64,000 nucleotides of DNA from Streptomyces sp. MspMP-M5 (GCF_000373585.1 NZ_KB891853.1:346812-410811); one strand, 5' to 3'. Numbered from the stretch's first letter, positions 50,440 through 59,604 are shown. Numbers and translations: made by a program. Notes: generated from the sequence alone by a model not told the origin.

Positions 50440-51645
50440 TTGGAAGACCTCACCGTCGAAGTACGGGATCGGGAGCTCACCAGGTTGGGCCTGATCCGGC
50501 CCGAGGAGCTGGCATTGGAGCTGACCGACACCTTCAACAACGTCGGTACCTGGAAGGCCACGCTTCCCACCGAGCACCCCCTTGCTGACACTCTCCGTCT
50601 CCCGGGGGCGGGACTGATCATCACCGGTCCCGGCGACGTGCTGATGTCCGGGCCGGTCACGTCGTCGGAATACGCGGCAACTCCCGAAGATCTGCACGGC
50701 TCCATCGTCTTCGAAGGCGTCTCGGACTCGGTGATCCTCTCCGACATGCTCGCCTGGCCCGAGCCGTCGAACCCCGATGTGACAACACAGCGCGTCGGGC
50801 ACGACGAGCGCACCGGCCCGGCCGAAACCCTCATGCACGCGTACGTCGCAGCCAACTGCGGCCCGCTCGCACCACCCGCCCGGCGCCGGGCCAAACTGGT
50901 AACGGGAGTCGACCAGGGCCGCGGGCCGACTCTCTCCAAGAGCGCTCGGTTCCCCACCCTCGGGGAACTGCTGAACGCCATCGCGGTCGTGGCCGACCTC
51001 GGATTTCGCATCGTCCAGCGCGAAGACCAGCTCGTGTTCGAGACGTACCAGGTCGCGGACCGCACCAAGGAGGTCCGGCTCGACGTACTCGCCGGCAACC
51101 TCGCCGGGCAGCGTGTCACCGTATCCACGCCCGGGGTTACCCGCGTGATCGTGGCCGGCCAAGGCGAGCAGGAAGACCGGACCTTCGTGCCCGTCGACAC
51201 CGCGACTTCGGTCGACGCCGAGGGTGTCTGGGGCCGCCGTATCGAGCGGTTCGTTGACCAGCGCAACACCAACAACCCCGACGAGCTCAAGCAGGCCGGC
51301 AACGAAGTGCTGGCAGACGAGGGCTTCACCGGCACCGCCGTACAGGCTGTACCAGCGGCGGACGACGCCGCCGAGTTCGGAAAGGACTGGGGACTCGGCG
51401 ACCGCGTGACTGTCATCGCAGGCGGCCAGGAACTGACCGCCCCTGTAACCGGGATGGTGATCAAGGCCGACAACCAGGGCTTCACAGCTGGGGCCCTGCT
51501 GGGCGACCCCACCGGCTTCGATCCGCTCGCCGCCTCCGCTCAGCGCACTCAGACGAGCGAGCGGCGGATCTCGGCGCTGGAACGCACCGCGGAAGGCGGC
51601 GCTGACCCGACCAGTCACGTCATGACCCTGATGGGAGCGTGGTAG
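50440..51645 (+). CDS. Tail tip/baseplate protein (Gp37-like)
   Basis: 401 residues, resembling the Gp37-like tail proteins of actinophages. N-terminal domain ([20 protein letters not shown], then [20 protein letters not shown]), middle domain ([20 protein letters not shown]), C-terminal beta domain ([20 protein letters not shown]) and a final helix ([14 protein letters not shown]). TTG start with weak ribosome site. It builds the tail tip between Dit and the fibres. Confidence 0.75.
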   Translation: MEDLTVEVRDRELTRLGLIRPEELALELTDTFNNVGTWKATLPTEHPLADTLRLPGAGLIITGPGDVLMSGPVTSSEYAATPEDLHGSIVFEGVSDSVILSDMLAWPEPSNPDVTTQRVGHDERTGPAETLMHAYVAANCGPLAPPARRRAKLVTGVDQGRGPTLSKSARFPTLGELLNAIAVVADLGFRIVQREDQLVFETYQVADRTKEVRLDVLAGNLAGQRVTVSTPGVTRVIVAGQGEQEDRTFVPVDTATSVDAEGVWGRRIERFVDQRNTNNPDELKQAGNEVLADEGFTGTAVQAVPAADDAAEFGKDWGLGDRVTVIAGGQELTAPVTGMVIKADNQGFTAGALLGDPTGFDPLAASAQRTQTSERRISALERTAEGGADPTSHVMTLMGAW

Positions 51646-51950
51646 TCCTGCCCAGCACACCCAAGGCGTTCTACCGGGGCACCGTCCCCTCGAACTGGAC
51701 GGACGTCTACACAGCACCCGCGTCCGGCCTGGCCGTTGTGACCAGCATCGTCGCCAGCAACCCAGGGGGGACCGCCGCCAACGTCAGTGTGCACTTCGGC
51801 GACGTCGTCCTGCTTCCCGGCGTGGGCATCCCACCGTCCGGCGTTCTCACCCTCGATGTTCGCCAAGTCCTCAATGCAGGCGAACTCATCAACGTGCGCG
51901 GCTCAGGAGCCCTTGCACACCTGCATATCAGTGGCGCGGAGGTGAGCTGA
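51639..51950 (+). CDS. Small tail protein
   Basis: 103 residues of beta-sandwich character ([20 protein letters not shown], then [20 protein letters not shown], ending [14 protein letters not shown]). This pattern occurs in short siphophage tail proteins next to fibre genes, possibly a carbohydrate-binding or capping module. GTG start overlapping the previous gene. Confidence 0.6.
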   Translation: MVVLPSTPKAFYRGTVPSNWTDVYTAPASGLAVVTSIVASNPGGTAANVSVHFGDVVLLPGVGIPPSGVLTLDVRQVLNAGELINVRGSGALAHLHISGAEVS

Positions 51951-52849
51951 TGGCACTCAGCGTCTGGCCCGACCCGAGAGACTCCGGAATCGTCGGCCCC
52001 ACCGGGCCAACTGGCCCGCAGGGACCGAAGGGCGACACAGGCCCGGCAGGGCCGCAGGGACCGAAGGGTGACGCAGGTGCCACCGGGCCGCAGGGACCGA
52101 AAGGCGACGCGGGAGCCAACGGCCCTCAAGGGCCCAAGGGTGATCCAGGTTCGGTGAACACGGTCAACGGCAAGAGCGGCCCCGACATCACGCTGAACGC
52201 CTCCGACGTATTCGCCATCCCCTCGTCGTACCAAGGCGCCCCCAACGGCGTCGCTTCGCTGGACGCGGCCGGGAAGATCCCCCTCGCCCAGCTCCCGGAC
52301 GTATTTCTCCCTTCCGACCTCGGCCTGAAGGCGTGGTCCTTCGACCCAGCGATCGGCGCCTCGGACCTCAAGTACCCCTCTTCCGGCTCTCTGCGCATCA
52401 CAGCAGTACCGATCCATGCGACGACCATCGTCTCCAAGATCGTCTGGCACTTCTTCGGCTACGCCGGAGGTCTCCTCCCGGGCTCAAATGCCGGGATCTT
52501 CAACGCCGCCGGCGCGCGGCTGGCCCAGGTTGGCGACATGACCGGCACCACGAAGGTCCCCGGCGTGCACAACGTGGGTGGCGAGACGGTCGCCGCACCG
52601 CTCACCGCAAGCATCTCCTTGACGCCCGGCATCTACTACGTGGCCTGGTGGTTCAAGTACACCGCGAGCCCCATCGATGGCCCCGCCATGCTCGTCGCCG
52701 ACTCTGCCGCGCCCAGCCCGCCAGGCAAGTTCGGCCTCAATGGCGTGCACCGCTACGGCGTCATCTCATCGGTGCCCAGCTTCCCGAGCACGCTCAACTT
52801 CAACGCCTTCGGGGGCGGCCCGAATCGCTTCTGGGCCGCCCTCGCGTGA
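51950..52849 (+). CDS. Collagen-like tail fibre/tip protein
   Basis: 299 residues. Residues ~15-66 form an uninterrupted Gly-X-Y run dominated by GPQGPKGD units, which would trimerise as a collagen helix. Then an adaptor ([20 protein letters not shown], then [15 protein letters not shown]) shared with many phage fibres, and a C-terminal beta domain of ~180 residues probably contacting the host surface. ATG overlaps the previous stop (TGATG). Confidence 0.8.
   Translation: MALSVWPDPRDSGIVGPTGPTGPQGPKGDTGPAGPQGPKGDAGATGPQGPKGDAGANGPQGPKGDPGSVNTVNGKSGPDITLNASDVFAIPSSYQGAPNGVASLDAAGKIPLAQLPDVFLPSDLGLKAWSFDPAIGASDLKYPSSGSLRITAVPIHATTIVSKIVWHFFGYAGGLLPGSNAGIFNAAGARLAQVGDMTGTTKVPGVHNVGGETVAAPLTASISLTPGIYYVAWWFKYTASPIDGPAMLVADSAAPSPPGKFGLNGVHRYGVISSVPSFPSTLNFNAFGGGPNRFWAALA
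52003..52146 (+). repeat. 33-36-base repeats encoding the collagen stretch
   Basis: Four tandem copies of GGCCCGCAGGGACCGAAGGG-type units separated by variable codons, encoding GPQGPKGD. Near-identical codons suggest recent expansion and prone length variation. Confidence 0.75.
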
Positions 52850-52865
52850 CGACAAGGACCCTCCT

Positions 52866-54116
52866 TTGGCAAAAAGCTCCTACCCGTTCGACAGCCAGGC
52901 CACCACGGAATCCCAGTACAGCCGTCTCTTCCGCGAGCTCCAGGACAGCGGTGTCGTCGGCTCGGCGGACGGCCCCGATCTGAAGGTCACCGCGGACGGC
53001 TCCGGTATGAAGGTCTTCGTCCAGCCTGGCTTCGCCATCATCCGCGGCCACGCGTTCTTCTCCACTGCGGCGGAGAGCCTGAACATCGCTGCGGCCGACA
53101 GCGCCGAGCGGCGGGACCGCATCGTCCTACGCCTTGATCCGGCCGCAAACCGCATCGACCTCGCCGTTCTCAAGGGCGTGCCCGGCGGCGACGCGATCGG
53201 AGCAACCCAGACCGACACCGACATCTTCGAACTGTCCCTCGGCCTGGTACGCGTCTCCCCCGGCAGCACGAACATCTCGGCGAACGCCGTGATCGACGGA
53301 CGGCGATACTGCGGATCACGCATCGGGACGTGGACCACGAACACCCGGCCCACCACGCCACGCGTGAGCCAGCTCGGCTTCAACCGCACCGCGAAGGCGT
53401 GGGAATACTGGGACGGCACCAACTGGACTGACTTGGCACCCACAGTCACGTGGTCGAACATCTCAGGACGGCCAGCGACGTTCGCCCCGGCCCCGCACTC
53501 CCACGCGTGGGACGAGATAGCCGAAAAGCCGGGCACGTTCCCTCCCGCCGGCCACGCGCACGACTGGAACAGCGTCACCGGCAAGCCCGGCTCTTACCCG
53601 CCCTCGTCGCACTCCCACTCCTGGGCGTCGATCACCGGCAAGCCGGGCACGTTTCCGCCGTCGGGCCACTCTCACTCGTCGTACCTGCAAGCCGGGGACA
53701 CGATCGCATGGGCCAACGGCTCGAAACAGCCACACAGTCGTGGCGTCTCGGGCTCCGGCACGTACTACGCCGTGTGGGTTCGTGGTGACGGCGGCTTCTG
53801 CCGGAACACCTCCTCGATCCGCTTCAAGGAGAACGTCCGGGACTACGAGATCGTCCCCGATGACGTGCTCGCCCTGCGTCCGGTTGTCTACGACCGGAAA
53901 CCGGAGGACGGTCAGCCCGGCCAGAAGAACGAGGTCGGCCTGATCGCGGAAGAGGTCGAGAAAACCCTCCCGTGGGTCGTGAACTACCTGGACGGCGAGG
54001 TCGACGGTCTCCGGTACGACCTCCTTGGCGTCGCGCTCCTGTCCGTCGTACAGGACCAAGAACAGCGCATCAAAGAACTGGAGGCCCGGATGAAGGGCAC
54101 TCCGCGTGACGATTGA
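52866..54116 (+). CDS. Tail fibre with C-terminal S74 intramolecular chaperone
   Basis: 416 residues. N-terminal baseplate-attachment region (AKSSYPFDSQATTESQYSRL, then GMKVFVQPGFAIIRGHAFFS), three ~30-residue repeats ending in HSH/HAH (APHSHAWDEIAEKPGTFPPA; HAHDWNSVTGKPGSYPPSSH; HSHSWASITGKPGTFPPSGH) that bind metal along a triple-beta stem, then the S74 peptidase domain (SIRFKENVRDYE, then LRPVVYDRK and NEVGLIAEEVEK) with the catalytic Ser near SIRFK. The chaperone cleaves itself off after trimer folding. TTG start at 52866. Confidence 0.86.
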   Translation: MAKSSYPFDSQATTESQYSRLFRELQDSGVVGSADGPDLKVTADGSGMKVFVQPGFAIIRGHAFFSTAAESLNIAAADSAERRDRIVLRLDPAANRIDLAVLKGVPGGDAIGATQTDTDIFELSLGLVRVSPGSTNISANAVIDGRRYCGSRIGTWTTNTRPTTPRVSQLGFNRTAKAWEYWDGTNWTDLAPTVTWSNISGRPATFAPAPHSHAWDEIAEKPGTFPPAGHAHDWNSVTGKPGSYPPSSHSHSWASITGKPGTFPPSGHSHSSYLQAGDTIAWANGSKQPHSRGVSGSGTYYAVWVRGDGGFCRNTSSIRFKENVRDYEIVPDDVLALRPVVYDRKPEDGQPGQKNEVGLIAEEVEKTLPWVVNYLDGEVDGLRYDLLGVALLSVVQDQEQRIKELEARMKGTPRDD

Positions 54117-54133
54117 GCGAGCATCTTGGGCTC

Positions 54134-54166
54134 GACCGATCCGGGCCGCCACGGCCCGGATCGGTC
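54134..54166. terminator. Terminator at the end of the tail operon
   Basis: Perfect 14-base-pair stem GACCGATCCGGGCC / GGCCCGGATCGGTC with loop GCCAC, between the convergent fibre and SGNH hydrolase genes. Confidence 0.8.
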
Positions 54167-54187
54167 TTGCCGAACCTACCGGAGAAG

Positions 54188-55528
54188 TCAGTGCGCTTCC
54201 GTCACGATGGCCGTGGTCTGGTCAGGGCGAGCCCGCCGGGTGTCGGCGGTATTTGCGATCTGGCACTTGCCTACGTAGCGGGCGTCTGACGCCGTCATCT
54301 GCTTGAAGAAGCTCGACAGGCAGGCAGCCTCGGACTGGGTGCCGAGGTAGTTGGGGTGGAGAGACTCCTGATTCTTCTGAGCATTCGTGGTACCCAGGTG
54401 AGTCTTGAGGGGGTTGAGGTTATCAACCCAGCGCATCCACTCCAACTGATCGGCGCCGTACACGCCCTCGGCGCGTCGTCGCGTCCCCTTTCGAGTATCC
54501 ACCTGGAGATTAGCGTTCTTGTGACCCAACTCGTGCCCCTGGAACGCCTCTGTCGGATCGAGATAGTTGACTGATGCGTTAGCAGCAGCCTTACTGAGGG
54601 CTTCATTCAGGTTTTGGTTTACCTGCTGGAGCAGATCCACAGAGTCGTCGTCGAAGGGGTACCCCAGTTTCTTGTAACGGACATAGGGAGGAGTACCCGA
54701 AGTCGGGCGAATATCCTCCTTCTTCGCGATCGGACGCGGATACCCCTGAAGGATAATCCGCGGCGTGGGCTTTTTCTTCCTCTCGAAGGTTTCCTTCACC
54801 TTGACGAGGACCTTTTCAACCTTCGCCGTAACGTCTGAATACGCCTTGGCGTCAGGCTTCGCCAAGGGATTCGATGATTCGCAGTTGCCGCCAGCCAGCG
54901 GATAGAAGAAGTACCTCTTGGCGCACGTCTTCACCAGACCAGCGAGCTTCAGGTCATTACCTCCGACCGACACCACCACCGTGTCCACATCAGCCGACTC
55001 CAGCAGCGAATCGAGCTGCTGGATCTGCGGCTCCTCACCCTTGTGCTTCTTGGTGAGGATGTCGTCGGTGGTAGCACCGGAACACGCGAGGTTCCGCGTC
55101 TGCCCCGCGTGGCCGATGTCGGCCACCTGGATCTCTGCCGCGTCCGACCTGTGACACCCCGGTGTGTGGGTCTTACCTGGCTCCTTCGAGGTGAAGGTGC
55201 CGCCCGGGAAAATGTCATCCCGAGACTTCCCGCTGAAGAGGTCAGGGTCCTTCTCCATCCAGCCGGGAATGGAGAGCTTGTTCTCCCTATTCGTCACGCC
55301 GCTACCACCGTCTTCATCAAGGGAGTTACCGAACCATCGGGCCCCTTCCCCCGCAATGTACGAGTCCCCTAGGGAAACCGCCAATGCCTTACCGGTGTCC
55401 TCAACGTGCGCACTACTGCCAGCCGCCTGAACCGGAGAAGCGATAAGGGCGGAGGAGACAGCCGAGCCGATAAGCAGCACGCACCAACTCCGCGCACTCA
55501 TACCGACTTTGTTGAAACGCAAGCCCAT
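54188..55528 (-). CDS. Secreted SGNH/GDSL-family hydrolase (lysogenic cargo)
   Basis: 446 residues. Sec signal peptide: basic start (GLRFNKVGMSARSW), hydrophobic core (CVLLIGSAVSSALIASPVQA) and a likely AxA-type cleavage site. SGNH blocks: GDSYIAGEG with the nucleophile Ser, Gly in the oxyanion region, GGND, and SLHPN with the catalytic His. It is probably an esterase or lipase acting outside the cell. It lies opposite to the tail and lysis genes with its own ribosome site (GAGAGG) and is less G+C-rich than neighbours, as expected of a cargo gene expressed in the lysogen. Start at 55528. Confidence 0.85.
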   Translation of the reverse strand: MGLRFNKVGMSARSWCVLLIGSAVSSALIASPVQAAGSSAHVEDTGKALAVSLGDSYIAGEGARWFGNSLDEDGGSGVTNRENKLSIPGWMEKDPDLFSGKSRDDIFPGGTFTSKEPGKTHTPGCHRSDAAEIQVADIGHAGQTRNLACSGATTDDILTKKHKGEEPQIQQLDSLLESADVDTVVVSVGGNDLKLAGLVKTCAKRYFFYPLAGGNCESSNPLAKPDAKAYSDVTAKVEKVLVKVKETFERKKKPTPRIILQGYPRPIAKKEDIRPTSGTPPYVRYKKLGYPFDDDSVDLLQQVNQNLNEALSKAAANASVNYLDPTEAFQGHELGHKNANLQVDTRKGTRRRAEGVYGADQLEWMRWVDNLNPLKTHLGTTNAQKNQESLHPNYLGTQSEAACLSSFFKQMTASDARYVGKCQIANTADTRRARPDQTTAIVTEAH

Positions 55529-55785
55529 GGCAAACCTCTCTGAGAGCAGTGAAGGTACCCATGCCTGCCGCACAGGCCCGTTGAGTAGTGCCGACATGCG
55601 CACTCCACGGGATGGAACTTGGCTTGCGAACAATCAAACGAAACGCATATCTCCTGATGTGAAGGGGGGTAGATGCGGAGCGCGCCGGCTGCACGTGCGC
55701 CCCTTGGTTTCCCTCACCTACGCACTCTCGACAAAATTACGTCATCGATGTGCCCAATTCGTCGATGTGACGATCGCTTTCGTCG

Positions 55786-56037
55786 GTGTTCTGGTCGTCC
55801 TCCATCACCAAAGGGCGCAACCACGTCAAGAAAGCCCGCTACCAAGTCGCCAACACTCATTCGACGAACCCCCGCGACGACGTGGACCGCGTCATCGAAA
55901 GTCTCGGCCGCGTCCTCGACGGCCAGGAGCAGCACACCGAGGAACTGACCTTCCTACGCCGCGAGATCGCGCACGAACGAGTTGAGCGCCTCGCCGTCGC
56001 CGAACGCCTCGACAACCACCTGGCCGACGACAACTGA
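55786..56037 (+). CDS. Small helical protein upstream of the endolysin
   Basis: Up to 83 residues; the conserved-looking part is charged and helical (DDVDRVIESLGRVLDGQEQH, then LRREIAHERVERLAVAERLD, ending NHLADDN). No membrane span, so it is not an obvious holin. The GTG at 55786 is the only upstream start found and has no ribosome site. An attenuator-like hairpin follows. Confidence 0.5.
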   Translation: MFWSSSITKGRNHVKKARYQVANTHSTNPRDDVDRVIESLGRVLDGQEQHTEELTFLRREIAHERVERLAVAERLDNHLADDN

Positions 56038-56049
56038 CCAACCCAGCAG

Positions 56050-56078
56050 GGCCCCTTCTCCGCACCGGAGAGGGGGCC
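56050..56078 (+). terminator. Hairpin before the endolysin gene
   Basis: GGCCCCTTCTCCG / CGGAGAGGGGGCC (one G-U pair), loop CAC, then TTCG, 30 bases before the endolysin start. It may limit read-through into the lysis genes. Confidence 0.6.
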
Positions 56079-56107
56079 TTCGCCATGCCCAAAGGAGCAC
56101 ACAGCAC

Positions 56108-56893
56108 ATGGGCGATGCCCAGAAGATCATCAACACAGCAAAGGCTGAAGTGGGCTACCACGAAGGCCGCTCGAACGGCCACTGGAACAACTGGCAGAAG
56201 TACAGTCCGGCCGTCCCCGGCCTGGAGTGGAGCCAGAACCAGGCATGGTGCGCGACATTCATCTCCTGGTGCGCGATGAAGGCTGGACTCGCCGGCCTCT
56301 ACCCGCGCACCGCATCGTGCGCGACTGGCGTCGCCTGGTTCAAGGCGCGCAACCGCTTCTCGGAGTACCCGGCCGTAGGCGCCCAGGTCTTTTTCGGTCC
56401 GGGCGGCGGATCGCACACCGGGCTCGTGTACGCCTTCGACGGCGACTTCGTCTACACGGTCGAAGGCAACACCAACGGGGACGGTTCGGCCGAGGGCGAC
56501 GGCGTGTACCTGAAGAAACGCCAGCGCCGCAGCTCGTACGTGTACGGCTACGGCTACCCGGCCTTCGCGGAGGGCGTCGACTCAGCGGCCCCGGCCTGGA
56601 AGGACAAGAAGCCGACCGCGGCAAAGCCGAGTACGGCGATCGTGTCACTGGCGTCCGGGGTGAAGCCGGGAGTCCGCCATCCCCAGGTGCGGGAGCTTCA
56701 GCGCCTTCTGATCGCGGCGGGCTACGGCCCGATCAGGGGCGCGGTCACGGACTACTACGGGGCCAACACCCAGGCGGCCGTGAACCGCTTCCACCTCAAG
56801 AATCCGCAGTACATGAGCAGGGGCACCACCTACGACCCGGCGATCGGCAATGCCGGGTTCATAGGGCTCCAGAAGCAGGCAGGTCGCCGATGA
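56108..56893 (+). CDS. Endolysin: CHAP amidase/endopeptidase with peptidoglycan-binding domain
   Basis: 261 residues. N-terminal CHAP domain: IINTAKAEVGYHEGRSNG, catalytic Cys in QAWCATFISWCAMKAG, His in GGGSHTGLVYAF and a polar residue in VEGNTNGDG. The linker is Lys/Pro/Ala-rich, then a peptidoglycan-binding helical domain (VRHPQVRELQRLLIAAGYGP, then GANTQAAVNRFHLKN). It cuts the host wall at lysis. ATG at 56108 with AAAGGAG nine bases upstream. Coupled to the holin by ATGA. Confidence 0.9.
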   Translation: MGDAQKIINTAKAEVGYHEGRSNGHWNNWQKYSPAVPGLEWSQNQAWCATFISWCAMKAGLAGLYPRTASCATGVAWFKARNRFSEYPAVGAQVFFGPGGGSHTGLVYAFDGDFVYTVEGNTNGDGSAEGDGVYLKKRQRRSSYVYGYGYPAFAEGVDSAAPAWKDKKPTAAKPSTAIVSLASGVKPGVRHPQVRELQRLLIAAGYGPIRGAVTDYYGANTQAAVNRFHLKNPQYMSRGTTYDPAIGNAGFIGLQKQAGRR

Positions 56894-57117
56894 GCAAGAC
56901 GAAAATCCCGGGATTCAAGCCGATCAACCTCGTCAACCTGCTGCCTGTCCGCTACCGCTCGCGCGTCGGAGCGGTCTTCGCCGTGCTGGGAGTCGTGGTC
57001 AGCATCGTGTCCATCGTCTATGCCGACAGCCCCGAAGTGGCAGTGATCGTACAGATCCTGACCGCGCTCGGCGTCGTCGCGCCCACCGAGGACGAGCCGG
57101 ACGATCAGGTCGACTGA
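56890..57117 (+). CDS. Holin-like membrane protein
   Basis: 75 residues with two hydrophobic spans (SRVGAVFAVLGVVVSIVSIV and VAVIVQILTALGVVAP), a basic start (SKTKIPGFKPINLVNLLPVR) and an acidic end (TEDEPDDQVD). Size, topology and ATGA coupling to the endolysin fit a class II holin. Confidence 0.8.
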   Translation: MSKTKIPGFKPINLVNLLPVRYRSRVGAVFAVLGVVVSIVSIVYADSPEVAVIVQILTALGVVAPTEDEPDDQVD

Positions 57118-57126
57118 CCCTGAGGG

Positions 57127-57154
57127 CCCGCCGACCCGAGCCACGGTCGGCGGG
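57127..57154. terminator. Terminator after the lysis genes
   Basis: CCCGCCGACC / GGTCGGCGGG with an 8-base loop, followed by GCCTTCTTCCTTT, between convergent holin and the minus-strand gene ending at 57171. Confidence 0.8.
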
Positions 57155-57170
57155 GCCTTCTTCCTTTGCG

Positions 57171-57548
57171 CTACTTGCGCTTGGCCTGTTCGATCTCGTC
57201 GATGGTCATGATCTTGGGCCGCCGTGCCGATTGCGCCTTCTTGGCTGCTGTCTTCTTCGCGACAGCCCTCGTCGCGGGCGCGACAGGCTTCTTCGCAGCG
57301 GACTTCCGCGAGGGTTCGGTCGTCTTCCGGCTCTCCGGCGACTCACCGGGCGTGGCGTCCCGCGTGACGGATTCACCGCCATCTACCTGCGGATACTCCG
57401 CTTCGAGGACCTGCTCCAGGACCTTACCGTGATCGGCGCACCGGTCAGTTTCGGCTGCACGCCCGCCCTCGGTGACGGTGTAGCGACGAGTCTCGACACC
57501 GACCCTCTTGCAAACATCGCAAACTCGCACGTTAACCAGCACAGCCAT
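57171..57548 (-). CDS. Zinc-knuckle protein with histone-like Lys/Ala tail
   Basis: 125 residues. N-terminus VNVRVCDVCKRVGVETRRYT has one CxxC; CADHGK adds Cys and His, completing a zinc site. The second half is Ser/Pro then Lys/Ala-rich (RKSAAKKPVAPATRAVAKKT, then AAKKAQSARRPK), as in H1-like nucleoid proteins, and ends IMTIDEIEQAKRK. Probably DNA-binding, perhaps a lysogeny-expressed regulator. ATG at 57548, divergent from the candidate repressor with an operator-like site between. Confidence 0.65.
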   Translation of the reverse strand: MAVLVNVRVCDVCKRVGVETRRYTVTEGGRAAETDRCADHGKVLEQVLEAEYPQVDGGESVTRDATPGESPESRKTTEPSRKSAAKKPVAPATRAVAKKTAAKKAQSARRPKIMTIDEIEQAKRK

Positions 57549-57664
57549 CGCACCCAATCGATTTTCTTGACGAGTCAAAGTCTCGCGTGTCAGTCTATGA
57601 GCGTATTCAGGCGCAGTGGCACCGCATCCTGCGCCGGGAGGTTGCCAGACGCCGAAGGGACAAC
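57549..57664. promoter_or_regulatory. Divergent control region with operator-like site
   Basis: Between the zinc-knuckle gene and the candidate repressor. It contains ACGCGAGACTTTGACTC on the minus strand (57587 to 57571), a variant of the dispersed motif, and TTGAC-like boxes on both strands. Likely the immunity control region. Confidence 0.55.
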
Positions 57665-58108
57665 ATGCCCGCCAAGAGCAAGATCCAGGACGAGCAGGAA
57701 GCAATCTGTTGGATCGAAGAGGGCAGACCCTACTCCTGGATCGTTGACGAGTACAAGAAGAAGTACAACATAGAGACCAGCCCTTCCCTTTGGGCTTCCT
57801 TCCGCTCACGCAGGGGCCTCAAAAGGCGTACCGCAAGGAACACCGATCTCATTCCTTGGACGGTAAAAGAAGAGCACTGGTTCGCGTACCCATTGGCGAT
57901 GCTACGCATTGAGGCGCGCGTGCGCGAGGGATTTGACCTGCGCGAGGTTGACGCCAAGCGTCACGCTTCTTGGAAGAAATTCCTTGAGGAAGAGAACGCA
58001 GTGGTGTACTACGACGCTGACACCGAAGAGGGCTTTTTCTACGTCCCGCGTGAAGATGGCGATACCGACATCATTCGCCAGCCCAAGCAGGCTACACGCA
58101 AGCTCTGA
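57665..58108 (+). CDS. Candidate immunity repressor (DNA-binding protein)
   Basis: 147 residues from the ATG at 57665 (GAAGGGAC upstream); an upstream GTG at 57587 would add 26 residues. The N-terminal half (QDEQEAICWIEEGRPYSWIV, then DEYKKKYNIETSPSLWASFR, then SRRGLKRR) has the look of a helix-turn-helix for asymmetric sites. Then DLIPWTVKEEHWFAYPLAML and VVYYDADTEEGFFYVPREDG. The pattern resembles repressors of some temperate actinophages, and its place beside the divergent operator and its own terminator supports that, but the assignment is by pattern and context. Confidence 0.5.
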   Translation: MPAKSKIQDEQEAICWIEEGRPYSWIVDEYKKKYNIETSPSLWASFRSRRGLKRRTARNTDLIPWTVKEEHWFAYPLAMLRIEARVREGFDLREVDAKRHASWKKFLEEENAVVYYDADTEEGFFYVPREDGDTDIIRQPKQATRKL

Positions 58109-58167
58109 CACTCGACCCAGCACAGAGGCCACACCTCCCGAGCTGCGCAGATGTCCACAGAACCGCC

Positions 58168-58193
58168 ACCCCAGGGATGACAGCCCCTGGGGT
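58168..58193 (+). terminator. Terminator after the candidate repressor
   Basis: ACCCCAGGG / CCCTGGGGT with loop ATGACAGC, followed by TTGCTG; isolates the repressor gene from the rightward early operon. Confidence 0.75.
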
Positions 58194-58269
58194 TTGCTGT
58201 ACCTCCGGAGCTGACGCGTCACCCTTCCTTCAGATCCCGAACTACCTCACTCCGCTCGACGCGCCCGAA

Positions 58270-58297
58270 GTTGACCATGGGGTAATAAAAGGTAAAA
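58270..58297 (+). promoter_or_regulatory. Strong rightward early promoter
   Basis: -35 TTGACC (58270-58275), 16-base AT-rich spacer (ATGGGGTAATAAAAGG), -10 TAAAAT (58292-58297). Unusually AT-rich for the region and close to vegetative consensus. It should drive the replication genes from 58369 on. Confidence 0.75.
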
Positions 58298-58368
58298 TCG
58301 GAACATACGTTCGGCGCACGCGTTCAAGGTGAGGACCGCCTTGCGCGCATGAAAGAGGAGGGCAGTGC

Positions 58369-58644
58369 ATGACGCACGGCCGCGGGGTGGTCTTCGAAGT
58401 TGAGGGGAAATCGGTCGGGAGTGCGGAGCGGGATTGCACGCCATCTGTTGCGTTGCACGTCGACCATGAGTCCTTCGACTTTCACATCACGGCCGGCCCC
58501 GGATATCGGGCTAACGAAATGCGTCGCGTGCTGGCCCTTGCGAGGAGTCAGGGGTTGACACTGCTTGACGAGGATGAGCGCGACCCCGAGCTCCTGGAGG
58601 ACGGTTCGGTCCGCCTCCACCTGATGCCCGCAGTCAAGATCTGA
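58369..58644 (+). CDS. Small early protein of unknown function
   Basis: 91 residues (THGRGVVFEVEGKSVGSAER, then HVDHESFDFHITAGPGYRAN, then EMRRVLALARSQGLTLLDED). Mixed alpha/beta, no motif recognised. First gene after the strong rightward promoter. The sequence AAAGAGGAGGG precedes its ATG. Confidence 0.65.
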   Translation: MTHGRGVVFEVEGKSVGSAERDCTPSVALHVDHESFDFHITAGPGYRANEMRRVLALARSQGLTLLDEDERDPELLEDGSVRLHLMPAVKI

Positions 58645-58659
58645 CGGAGACCGCAAAGA

Positions 58660-59604
58660 GTGCCCATACGCCTCATAGATCTACCGACCCACGCCCCCGA
58701 CGTCCCTCGCGACGGACGGGGGCGCCCCCTTGTCGTGCCCAAGCACGGCGGCAAGCCGCGCACCTTGACTCGAACCACGACCTTCATTGACGCGATCGAA
58801 GACAAGTCGGCCCTGGCCGCGTGGGGCAAGCGCATGGTGCTCGTCGGCGCCGCTTCTTGGCCTTCTCTTGTGGACCAATCGCGAGATCTTGACCCTACGT
58901 CGCGACGGGGGAAGGCTACCCTCAACGCCCTGGCGGAGCGGGCCGTCGAGCTCGCCGGGGCGCATGCCAAGAGGGAGAAAGGTACGCACCTTCACGCGCT
59001 ATCGGAGCGCGTTGACCAGGGCGAGGAACTGCCACCCGGCACGAGCCCCGCAGATCTGGCCGACATGGCGGCGTACAAGGTCGCCACCATCACGTTCGAC
59101 GTGGTGGCCGTGGAGCAGTTCGTTGTGGTCGACGAACTCGGCGTCGGTGGCACCTTCGACCGTTTGCTTCGCTATGCCGGCCCTGGCCCGGACGGCGACC
59201 ACATCGAGGGCTTCTTCATCGGCGACCTCAAGACCGGCTCAGTGGAGTACGGGGGCCTGAAGATGGCGTCCCAGCTCGCGGTGTACGCCCACGGCGAGCT
59301 CTACGACCACACCAAGTTCCCGGTCGACCAGGGTGACACGAAGGCTTTCGCCCGCTGGAAGAAGAGCAGCGTGCCCGCCGAGCAAGCTGCGACCGCGTAC
59401 ACCTCACTGCCACCCGTGAATCAGGACTGGGGCGTCGTGATCCACCTGCCCGCGGGCGAGGCCACATGCACCTTGTACTGGGCCGACCTCCGGCTTGGCT
59501 GGGCTGCGGCCCGGCTCGCAGGGGAGGTTCGGGCCATGCGGGGAGCCAAGGGTGCTCTGCGGAAGTTCTCTCCTGACGTTGCCTTTTCGGACCTGATTGC
59601 GTAA
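58660..59604 (+). CDS. Cas4/RecB-like PD-(D/E)XK exonuclease
   Basis: 314 residues. Nuclease core: KREKGTHLHALSERVDQGEE (motif I region with His), VVVDELGVGGTFDRLLRYAG giving the metal-binding Asp, and GFFIGDLKTGSVEYGGLKMA giving Asp-x-Lys, then SQLAVYAHGE. This is the RecB-family layout annotated as Cas4-like in many actinophages, where it is thought to resect DNA ends in recombination or replication. No CRISPR array is near and the Cas4 cysteines are not obvious. GTG start. Confidence 0.8.
   Translation: MPIRLIDLPTHAPDVPRDGRGRPLVVPKHGGKPRTLTRTTTFIDAIEDKSALAAWGKRMVLVGAASWPSLVDQSRDLDPTSRRGKATLNALAERAVELAGAHAKREKGTHLHALSERVDQGEELPPGTSPADLADMAAYKVATITFDVVAVEQFVVVDELGVGGTFDRLLRYAGPGPDGDHIEGFFIGDLKTGSVEYGGLKMASQLAVYAHGELYDHTKFPVDQGDTKAFARWKKSSVPAEQAATAYTSLPPVNQDWGVVIHLPAGEATCTLYWADLRLGWAAARLAGEVRAMRGAKGALRKFSPDVAFSDLIA

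Noticed and set aside
52003..52146. Regular direct repeats considered as CRISPR
   Set aside because: In-frame collagen codons (GPQGPKGD); spacers are a few codons and not unique sequences.
58660..59604. Cas4-like gene as part of a CRISPR-Cas locus
   Set aside because: No repeats, cas1 or cas2 nearby; this nuclease type is common in actinophage replication modules.
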